The notes beneath the pieces were generated by a model. That model was not told the origin of the DNA and did not search any database. It saw only the letters and a list, made by a program, of their open reading frames with translations. Of a DNA stretch of 5,218 nt, positions 1-5,218 are shown piece by piece. The stretch is from Mageeibacillus sp. UBA1257 (GTDB lineage: Bacteria > Bacillota > Clostridia > UBA1212 > UBA1257). The translations under genes and the position numbers were made by a program. The stretch lies in assembly GCA_002308775.1 (NCBI GenBank), contig DBVT01000126.1, positions 3,146 through 8,363 of the forward strand, read 5' to 3'. How positions within the stretch are numbered: the first letter of the stretch is position 1; each line of letters starts with the position of its first letter.

Positions 1-2141
1 AAAGGATCGGATACGGCGGCTTGACCACGAATACGCCGTTCTGCGACTATCTCGGTAAAACGGGCTGGGAGGATATGAAGGATATCGTCGAAGAAGCGTC
101 TGTCATGGATATGCGTCTTTGGATATATGACGAGAAGGGTTATCCAAGCGGGACCGCGGGCGGTCTGACACTTAAAGATCATCCGGAATACGAAGCAAAG
201 GCTCTCGTCAGTATGATAAAGAAATTGAAGGCCGGAGAAGTATTCAGAGCAAAAAAACCGCTCTATCACGACGCGCTTCTCGCGGCATACGCGTTCAGAA
301 CAGTTAAAAAGGACTTTCCGGACTGCGCTGATATTTACTCGAAGGAAGAGGATCTGATCGTGGACGGTTTTACGGGTGAAGCGGTGGATCTCATGAGATT
401 CGCAAGCAAAGCCGGCGGCTTAAAATGGATCGCGGGAGAAGGTTTTGAATCGTGTAAAGAGGGTGACGAATTCACAGTCTGCGTTTTCTGGACAAAGAGG
501 CTCTTTGAACGCACGCACGCGTGCCAGAACTTCCACGAGTGCAGAAGATATATAAGCGTGATCAACGAAAAAGCGGTCGGCGAATTCATAAAATGCACTT
601 ATGAAGAATATAAAAAACACGTCGGAAAACATTTCGGCAGGGAGATCGAAGCTTTCTTCACGGATGAGCCATCGCTGATGGCAGGGTATCTCGACGGAAC
701 GGTGCATCCCGGAAAAGACAGAATTAAGGACGAGCCTCACGAGGATATTCCGCTGCTTCCCGACGTGCAGTGGGAGACATTTTTACCGGATGAATTCAGA
801 AACAGATACGGATACAGCCTGATGAACAACCTGCATTATCTCTACGCAGGCACATCTTCGCGCGCCGTAAGAGTAAGATACGATTTCAATACGATGCTCA
901 CGTCACTTTACGAGCACGCGTATTTCGGACAGATCGAGAAATTCTGCCACGAAGCGGGCGTCGATTTCTCCGGCCACGTTCTGATGGAGGAATACCTTCT
1001 TCACCATGGCATCTGGGAAGGAAATATTTTCAGGATCATGTCGCATTTGGACATTCCGGGCATCGACGTTCTCACGACATTGCCCGGCGATATGATCGGT
1101 ATGGCTGTCACGCCAAAGCTGATAAGTTCGGCGTCCTGCTGGTTTGGTAAAAAGGGCACGATGTCAGAAATATCAGCCCACGAGCAGAACTATTTACATA
1201 AAGCCCCTTACGGAGCTCCTGAAATGAAAGGCTGCGGAGCCGCGCAATATGCTCTGGGAGTGAATGTTTTTCAGTCGTATTTCGGCGAAAATGCCCTTCC
1301 TGAGAAAGAATACAGCGATTACAACGATTATCTCGCGAGAATCGGAACGGCGATCCACGGAGGCGTCAATTCAGCCGATATCATCCTCTATTATCCGATC
1401 GAAGGCGTTCTCTCTGCAGTAAAAGGCAGCGGCAAATACAGAGAGTCGCGCGAATATTCGGAAGCGGAGCTCTCCTGCGAGCGCAGCTGGAACGGACTTG
1501 CCCAAGGGCTTCTGAGAAACAGACTGGACTATATAATGGCTGACGCCAAGGCGATAGAGGACCTCTATATCGAAGAAGACGACGAGGGAGCTTATGCATA
1601 CAATCCGATCTCGGGCTGCTCGTACAAGGCAGTCGTTATACCGAAGATGATCGCGACGGACAGAAAGTTTCTGGAATCACTCGCGGATCTCGCGCAGTCG
1701 GGAATAACAGTCATATTCGATTCTCTTAAAACGGACATCCCGTCACTCGACGGGGAATGCGGACTTCGCGACACGGTAGCGGACATTCTCTCCATGGAGA
1801 ATGTTATAAACTGCGCAGACGCGAGCGATATTCCTGCCGTTATCCGTTCGATCTTCGTGCCTCAGGTGGAGATAGAAGGCTGCGACAGAGACATAATTTA
1901 CACGAAGAGAGAAGCGACAGATATGGGTCTTTCCGAGGTCTTCCTTCTCGTAAATACGGGCTATAGAGGCGGAAAACGTGAAGTTCTGATCGATTTTACG
2001 GAAGATTTCGATGAGATATATTCGCTCGATCCGGAGACCGGGGCGATAAAAGAGATCGATTACGATTTTACGAGTGACGGCAGAGTGAAGGTTTGTCTCG
2101 ATTTTGAACCGCTCGGTTCGTTCATCATCGGAGCCGAGTGA
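1..2141 (+). CDS. GH106-like glycoside hydrolase (alpha-L-rhamnosidase-related), 5' end cut by window edge
   Basis: Probable glycoside hydrolase related to the GH106 alpha-L-rhamnosidases. The frame is open to the left edge: codons from position 3 read RIGYGG before the TTG at 21. That TTG lies inside the conserved first barrel strand, so it is a leucine and not the start; family knowledge suggests roughly 50 residues are missing. Counting from codon 21, visible family hallmarks are LWIYDEKGYPSGTAGG (34-48), a YISVINEKAVGEFI helix leading to FFTDEP (212-217), GHVLMEE (318-324), DIPGIDVL (344-351), SEISAHE (382-388) and AIHGGVNSADIILYYP (444-459). Acidic residues E216, E323/E324 and E388 are catalytic candidates; I cannot assign roles. 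About 450-570 looks like a Rossmann/amidotransferase-like domain, followed by a short beta-rich C-terminus ending PLGSFIIGAE. This is shorter than the roughly 1000-residue GH106 enzymes and lacks extra C-terminal binding domains. Whether it is secreted cannot be seen. It is first of three coupled genes. The family is fairly sure; the substrate is unknown. Confidence 0.8.
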   Translation, partial: RIGYGGLTTNTPFCDYLGKTGWEDMKDIVEEASVMDMRLWIYDEKGYPSGTAGGLTLKDHPEYEAKALVSMIKKLKAGEVFRAKKPLYHDALLAAYAFRTVKKDFPDCADIYSKEEDLIVDGFTGEAVDLMRFASKAGGLKWIAGEGFESCKEGDEFTVCVFWTKRLFERTHACQNFHECRRYISVINEKAVGEFIKCTYEEYKKHVGKHFGREIEAFFTDEPSLMAGYLDGTVHPGKDRIKDEPHEDIPLLPDVQWETFLPDEFRNRYGYSLMNNLHYLYAGTSSRAVRVRYDFNTMLTSLYEHAYFGQIEKFCHEAGVDFSGHVLMEEYLLHHGIWEGNIFRIMSHLDIPGIDVLTTLPGDMIGMAVTPKLISSASCWFGKKGTMSEISAHEQNYLHKAPYGAPEMKGCGAAQYALGVNVFQSYFGENALPEKEYSDYNDYLARIGTAIHGGVNSADIILYYPIEGVLSAVKGSGKYRESREYSEAELSCERSWNGLAQGLLRNRLDYIMADAKAIEDLYIEEDDEGAYAYNPISGCSYKAVVIPKMIATDRKFLESLADLAQSGITVIFDSLKTDIPSLDGECGLRDTVADILSMENVINCADASDIPAVIRSIFVPQVEIEGCDRDIIYTKREATDMGLSEVFLLVNTGYRGGKREVLIDFTEDFDEIYSLDPETGAIKEIDYDFTSDGRVKVCLDFEPLGSFIIGAE

Positions 2142-2143
2142 TG
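2130..2143 (+). promoter_or_regulatory. RBS and stop/start overlap coupling the hydrolase to the HAD gene
   Basis: GGAG at 2130-2133 lies 7 nt before the ATG at 2141. The TGA stop of the upstream hydrolase (2139-2141) shares its A with this ATG, giving the TGATG arrangement typical of translational coupling. A GTG at 2138 is in the same frame one codon earlier, but the ATG has the better spacing and codon, so I start the downstream gene there. Confidence 0.7.
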
Positions 2144-2842
2144 GAAGGGATATTTTCGAAAATTAAAGCAGTGATATTCGATATGGACGGGGTGCTGATA
2201 GATTCCGAACCCGTCATGGCAAAAGCGGCCGCGAGAGCTTTCAACGACGAGGGGATACCTGCGAAAGAGAGCGATTTCGAGCAGTTTTGCGGGGCGGGTG
2301 AGATCGCCTATTTCGGCGGAGTCGCGAAACTGTACGGAGGGTCATTCGACAAAAAGATCAGGGACAGAGCGTACGAGACGTATTTTAAGATCGTAAAAAA
2401 AGAAGCATCCGTTTATCCGCGCGTGATGGAAACTCTCGAAAAATTAAAGGAAGAAGGCATTCCGACGGCTGTCGCGTCAAGCGCCGATATCGAAAAGGTT
2501 TACGCGAATTTAGACGCTGTATTGGACGGCAAACGGGCGGAGACATATTTCGCCAAAGTGATAACGGGAAGCGACGTCGAAAAAAACAAACCGGATCCGG
2601 AGATATTCATAAAAGCTGCCGCAAAACTCGGATACGATCCGAAAGACTGCGTGGTCTTCGAGGACTCCATAAACGGCGTAAAAGCCGCGAAAGCATCCGG
2701 ATCTCTGTGCTGCGCGCTCACAACGGCGAACACTCCGGAAAAGCTTCAGGAAGCCGGTGCAGACATTATTTCCGGCGGGATCGATATACTGTACGATCCG
2801 TCAAAAATAATTCAAGGGGAATCAAAAGTTGAATTTTCGTGA
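2141..2842 (+). CDS. HAD-superfamily hydrolase, beta-phosphoglucomutase-like
   Basis: A 233-residue cytoplasmic HAD protein of the beta-phosphoglucomutase/sugar-phosphatase subgroup, of normal length for the family. Motif I is VIFDMDGVLIDSE (11-23), with D14 as the expected aspartyl nucleophile and D16 as acid/base. A helical cap (about residues 24-90) follows directly, as in subfamily I HADs. Motif II is VASSAD (111-116), motif III is K150 within NKPDPEIF, and motif IV is VVFEDSINGVKAA (171-183), with E174/D175 for Mg2+. The phosphoryl-transfer set is therefore complete. Members either interconvert beta-glucose 1-phosphate and glucose 6-phosphate or dephosphorylate small sugar or polyol phosphates; sequence alone does not decide. 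No glycoside phosphorylase that would supply beta-glucose 1-phosphate is visible, which slightly favours a phosphatase role. It overlaps the upstream gene by 1 nt and the downstream gene by 14 nt, so it is almost surely co-translated with both. The family call is secure and the substrate is open. Confidence 0.88.
   Translation: MEGIFSKIKAVIFDMDGVLIDSEPVMAKAAARAFNDEGIPAKESDFEQFCGAGEIAYFGGVAKLYGGSFDKKIRDRAYETYFKIVKKEASVYPRVMETLEKLKEEGIPTAVASSADIEKVYANLDAVLDGKRAETYFAKVITGSDVEKNKPDPEIFIKAAAKLGYDPKDCVVFEDSINGVKAAKASGSLCCALTTANTPEKLQEAGADIISGGIDILYDPSKIIQGESKVEFS
2815..2820 (+). promoter_or_regulatory. Ribosome binding site deciding the TTG start of the MATE gene
   Basis: AGGGGA lies inside the end of the HAD coding region, 8 nt before TTG 2829. 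It supports TTG as the start of the transporter. The next in-frame Met codon (2877) would remove 16 residues, including the FYKTM segment that normally precedes helix 1 in this family, and no comparable purine-rich site is placed for it. Confidence 0.7.
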
Positions 2843-4217
2843 AAAATATATAGGCGACAAAGCCTTCTATAAGACGATGTTCGTCGTCGCTCTGCCGATA
2901 ATGTTCCAGAACCTTGTCACGAATCTGGTGAGCCTGCTGGACAATTTTATGGTGGGGAGACTGGGAACGGAGCAGACGTCGGGCGTCGCGATCGCAAACC
3001 AGATATTATTCATTTTTAACCTGACGCTGTTTGGGGCGATGAGCGGTCCCGGCGTTTTCACGGCACAGTATCACGGCAAGAAAGACAGCGAAGGCATCAG
3101 ATACACGGTCAGATTCAAAGCGATAGCGGGAATGATACTGTTCGCGTTTTCTCTGGTTATCTTTACATTCGGGAGAGGCTGGCTGATCGACAGATTTATC
3201 CATGCAGGCGACGTCGAATGCGACCTCGAACTCGTTAGAACGTTTGCCGAAGAATATTTTCTGATCATGATGACCGGACTTTTGCCTTTTATCATCACGC
3301 AAATTTTTGCGTCTACGATGAGGGAAACGGGGGACACATTTATGCCCATGGTGGCGAGCTTCGTCGCTGTAGGAACGAACTGCGTGCTCAATTACATTTT
3401 GATCTTCGGAAAACTCGGAGTACCTGAAGAGATCACAGGCGTTCGCGGCGCGGCGATCGCGACAGTTACGGCAAGGGTAGTAGAATGCGTCATTGTGGTA
3501 GTCAGCATGTACAGGAGAAAAGCCAGATTTCCGTATCTCAAGGGCACGTTCAAAAGCCTGCGTATACCGAAAAAGGTCGCATCTCTCGTCGCGACAAAGA
3601 GCGCACCTTTGATATGCAACGAACTCTGCTGGTCAGTCGGTATGACGCTGCTCGGCGTCTGCTACAGCTATTACGGCGGATCGGTCGTTGCGGGATACAG
3701 TATCTCATCGACAGTCTGGAATCTGTTCACGATCTCGTTTATGTCATTCGGAACGGCTATAGGCATCATTGCCGGAAATTTTCTCGGAGCGCGTGAATTT
3801 GACAAAGCTGCCGATGCCGCGCGTAAAATGACGGCTTTTTCATTATTTTTGAGCTTTCTGGTGTCATTTCTGCTGTTTTTTATCGGATCTCGCGTGCCGC
3901 TTTTGTACGAGGTCACAGAGAACACAAAATCGTATGCGTCGAATTTCATCCGCATCGACTCGTTTTTCCTGCCCGTCTTCGCGATCGTCCACGCGAGCTA
4001 TTTTACCGTCCGCTCCGGGGGTAAAACGCTTATCACACTCCTCTTCGACAGTTTCTTTACATTGGGATTCGCGGCACCGATCGCATTCGCGGTCTATTTC
4101 ATTTTCCGCCCGCAGATACTTGTGCTCTATACGATAGTTCAGTCTCTCGATATCATCAAATGCGTCTTCGGGCTGATCCTCGTCAAAAAGAAGATCTGGA
4201 TAAGGGATATAGTCTGA
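2829..4217 (+). CDS. MATE-family multidrug/small-molecule exporter
   Basis: An integral membrane antiporter of the MATE (multidrug and toxic compound extrusion) family, MOP superfamily. These typically export cationic or amphipathic compounds in exchange for Na+ or H+. The 462-residue length is typical. Hydrophobicity by eye gives 12 helices, at about 15-40, 52-75, 95-115, 140-160, 170-195, 208-228, 255-280, 285-315, 334-354, 372-395, 400-425 and 430-452. The loop near 230-250 is rich in Arg/Lys and separates the two six-helix halves. Family-like landmarks are FYKTMFVVALPIMFQNL (13-29), LLDNFMVGRLG (36-46) and RETGDTFMPM (165-174), echoed in the second half by RSGGKTLITLLFDS (395-408), as expected from the internal duplication. 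The start is a TTG with a good RBS, overlapping the HAD gene by 14 nt. Two TGA stops in tandem (4215-4220) end it. It is last in the operon, before a hairpin terminator. The exported compound is unknown; an aglycone freed by the upstream hydrolase would fit but is conjecture. Confidence 0.9.
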   Translation: MNFREKYIGDKAFYKTMFVVALPIMFQNLVTNLVSLLDNFMVGRLGTEQTSGVAIANQILFIFNLTLFGAMSGPGVFTAQYHGKKDSEGIRYTVRFKAIAGMILFAFSLVIFTFGRGWLIDRFIHAGDVECDLELVRTFAEEYFLIMMTGLLPFIITQIFASTMRETGDTFMPMVASFVAVGTNCVLNYILIFGKLGVPEEITGVRGAAIATVTARVVECVIVVVSMYRRKARFPYLKGTFKSLRIPKKVASLVATKSAPLICNELCWSVGMTLLGVCYSYYGGSVVAGYSISSTVWNLFTISFMSFGTAIGIIAGNFLGAREFDKAADAARKMTAFSLFLSFLVSFLLFFIGSRVPLLYEVTENTKSYASNFIRIDSFFLPVFAIVHASYFTVRSGGKTLITLLFDSFFTLGFAAPIAFAVYFIFRPQILVLYTIVQSLDIIKCVFGLILVKKKIWIRDIV

Positions 4218-4224
4218 TGAATTT

Positions 4225-4236
4225 GCCGCATGCGGC
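4225..4236. repeat. Perfect 12-bp GC-rich palindrome downstream of the MATE gene
   Basis: GCCGCATGCGGC equals its own reverse complement. As RNA it would give only a 4-bp stem with a CATG loop and has no following T run, so it is a weak terminator by itself. Its right half, with the flanking bases (4232-4240), is exactly complementary to 4270-4278, the left arm of the strong hairpin downstream. It may therefore be part of a larger terminator fold, or it may be a binding site; nothing further can be said. Confidence 0.4.
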
Positions 4237-4270
4237 GGTTTCGCTGTAATAATTCGATCGCAACCAAACA

Positions 4271-4296
4271 ACCGCCGCCCGGTTTCGGGCGGCGGT
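4271..4296. terminator. Strong GC-rich hairpin, probable bidirectional terminator
   Basis: An 11-bp perfect stem (4271-4281 pairs with 4286-4296) closes a GTTT loop in the gap between the convergent MATE and deacetylase genes. Read on the - strand, the hairpin is followed by the T-rich TGTTTGGTTG, which fits an intrinsic terminator 28 nt beyond the deacetylase stop. Read on the + strand, the tail is AAATACATTTT, less ideal but with some T residues, so it probably also ends the three-gene operon. No other hairpin in the gap is as strong. Confidence 0.75.
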
Positions 4297-4323
4297 AAAT
4301 ACATTTTCCGGATATTTTAACTG

Positions 4324-5218
4324 TTATTTTGCAAGGCAGTCGCTGACCGTGGTAAATCTGAAGCCCTTTTCTCTGCCGTATTCGATGATCCCGGGCAGCG
4401 CCTGAACCGTCACTTCTTTAGGATGCATAAGGACGATGCATCCGTTGCAGAGACCGTTTTTTACTCTGCTCGAAACGACATTCACATCGCTGTCACGCCA
4501 GTCGACAGCATCGGTAGTCCAGGTGATCGTCTTCATATGCAGGGAGGCGACCATGCACTGGCTCTCATAGTTCGTCTCACCGAACGGAGGAGAGAAGAGG
4601 GTCGACCTTTTACCTATGATGCTGTAGATGAGGTCGTCGCATTTTTTGATATTCGCGCGCCACTCGTCCATGGTCATTTCCTCAAGGTGCAAGTGGTCAT
4701 AGCCGTGAAGACCTATTTCGTGTCCGCGGTTTGCGATGCCGCGAACGAGATTTTTATTCGATTTCGCCCATTCTCCGCCGATGAAGAATGTCGCTTTAAC
4801 GTCGTATTCATCGAGGATATCGAGGATCTGCATCAGTTCACTGTTGCCCCAGAAAACGGTAAAAGTGAGCGCGACGTTAGGTTTTTTCGTATTGCCTATA
4901 TATATTTCCATGGGGAGAGGCGTCGGACCGAGCGAGGGATCGCCGGTAGGAGAAGGTTTGGCAGTCGGTTTCTTTGTCGGAGCCGGAGTTGGCTTCTCGG
5001 TAGGCGCAGGGGTGGGAGTCGCAGTCGGTTCGAGAGTCGGCGTAGGAGACGGAGTCGGCGTCGGCGTGGGAGTCGGCGTGGGAGTCGGAGTTTCCGTAGG
5101 CTCGGGAGTGGGCTCTTCCGTGGGGGTCGGAGCGGGCTCTTTCGTAGGTGTCGGAGCGGCCGTCGGATCGTCCGTCACATCGGGCGTTTGAGTCGTTCCT
5201 TCATTTGGATCATGAGTT
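4324..5218 (-). CDS. Polysaccharide deacetylase-like (NodB fold) protein with Pro/Thr linker, 5' end cut by window edge
   Basis: A surface-type carbohydrate esterase family 4 relative. The frame stays open from GTG 5178 to the right edge (upstream residues THDPNEGTTQTPD), so that GTG is most likely an internal Val; the true start and any signal peptide lie outside. Numbered from codon 5178, residues 5-89 are a Pro/Thr spacer and about 98-284 are the NodB domain. Visible in the domain are the H158-x3-H162 metal pair (motif 2), SPPFGETN (196-203, motif 3), WTTDAVDW (220-227, motif 4) and VLMHP with H252 (motif 5). Motif 1, normally TFDD, reads LTFTVFWGN (104-112), with T107 at the catalytic Asp position and no second Asp. 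The motif 3 Arg is Ser196. The WGN and LMHP signatures recall the Bacillus YlxY/PdaB-type branch, from memory. It may be a weakened or altered deacetylase, or a non-catalytic binder of cell-wall glycan. It is convergent with the operon and ends in the shared terminator. The fold is confident; the activity is doubtful. Confidence 0.85.
   Translation of the reverse strand, partial: THDPNEGTTQTPDVTDDPTAAPTPTKEPAPTPTEEPTPEPTETPTPTPTPTPTPTPSPTPTLEPTATPTPAPTEKPTPAPTKKPTAKPSPTGDPSLGPTPLPMEIYIGNTKKPNVALTFTVFWGNSELMQILDILDEYDVKATFFIGGEWAKSNKNLVRGIANRGHEIGLHGYDHLHLEEMTMDEWRANIKKCDDLIYSIIGKRSTLFSPPFGETNYESQCMVASLHMKTITWTTDAVDWRDSDVNVVSSRVKNGLCNGCIVLMHPKEVTVQALPGIIEYGREKGFRFTTVSDCLAK
4912..5166 (-). repeat. 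Pro/Thr-rich low-complexity linker with short tandem DNA repeats
   Basis: This region encodes about 85 residues of Pro-Thr dipeptides mixed with Glu, Lys, Ala and Ser. The purest core (5035-5091) encodes an alternating Thr-Pro stretch interrupted once by Ser. At DNA level the core is built from 6- and 12-nt units such as GTCGGCGTGGGA on the + strand. Such tracts are known as extended, often glycosylated spacers that carry a domain away from the membrane through the wall. Charge is graded: Glu occurs toward the N-terminal end and Lys toward the catalytic domain. The repeat is prone to slippage in steps that keep the reading frame. Confidence 0.85.

Noticed and set aside
21..23. TTG as the true start of the first gene
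   Set aside because: The frame is open upstream to the window edge and reads RIGYGG, matching the Gly-Gly strand found well inside this enzyme family. A start here would remove the first barrel strand, and no RBS precedes it at proper spacing.
1381..1966. Several overlapping open frames on both strands within the hydrolase gene
   Set aside because: They are out-of-frame shadows of the hydrolase with Arg/Ser/Cys-rich composition, no RBS and no family resemblance.
3864..4304. A - strand open frame of 146 codons running from the terminator into the MATE gene
   Set aside because: It starts inside the terminator hairpin region and is antisense to a clear 12-helix transporter. Its product is a charged, low-complexity sequence with no recognisable domain.
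4218..4323. Possible small RNA or small gene between the convergent genes
   Set aside because: The gap holds only hairpins and AT-rich flanks. I see no -35/-10 pair and no start codon with an RBS and a useful frame.
5176..5178. GTG as the true start of the deacetylase
   Set aside because: The frame continues upstream to the edge with linker-like residues (Thr, Pro, Asp, Gln). A start here would leave a surface-type protein without a signal peptide.
4736..5191. A + strand open frame of 151 codons rich in Val-Gly repeats, opposite the deacetylase
   Set aside because: It is the antisense image of the Pro/Thr repeat (GTX-GGX against CCX-ACX codons). The - strand frame carries recognisable NodB motifs, and the + frame has no family signature.

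Overview
The window looks like chromosomal DNA from a Gram-positive anaerobe of the Clostridia (Lachnospiraceae/Oscillospiraceae-like, possibly a gut or rumen lineage). This is an inference. It rests on the medium GC content, frequent AGA (Arg) and ATA (Ile) codons, tightly packed genes with good Shine-Dalgarno sequences, a TTG start, and a surface-type polysaccharide deacetylase carrying a long Pro/Thr linker. No RNA gene, insertion sequence, CRISPR array or phage gene is visible.

Left and centre (1-4217, + strand): three genes sit head to tail with overlapping ends and read as one operon. The first, truncated by the left edge, is a large GH106-like glycoside hydrolase (alpha-L-rhamnosidase-related). 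Its stop codon overlaps the ATG of a beta-phosphoglucomutase-like HAD hydrolase (ATGA-type overlap). That gene in turn overlaps by 14 nt the TTG start of a 12-helix MATE-family transporter. A plausible shared theme is breakdown of a deoxysugar-containing glycan or glycoside, with the HAD enzyme acting on a sugar phosphate and the MATE protein exporting a small molecule such as a released aglycone. Only the gene order and coupling are seen; the pathway is inference.

Middle intergenic (4218-4323): 106 nt between convergent genes. It holds a strong 11-bp GC-rich hairpin, probably a bidirectional terminator. A short palindrome upstream can pair with one arm of that hairpin in a mutually exclusive fold.

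Right (4324-5218, - strand): a polysaccharide deacetylase (NodB fold) whose N-terminal part runs off the right edge. A Pro/Thr-rich spacer of about 85 residues precedes the catalytic domain. The domain keeps its His pair and the C-terminal His, but the usual Asp-Asp of motif 1 and the Arg of motif 3 are replaced. It is therefore either an altered enzyme or a non-catalytic carbohydrate-binding relative. Its terminal genes aside, the window is ordinary; the altered deacetylase and the GH/HAD/MATE operon are the parts most worth a second look.
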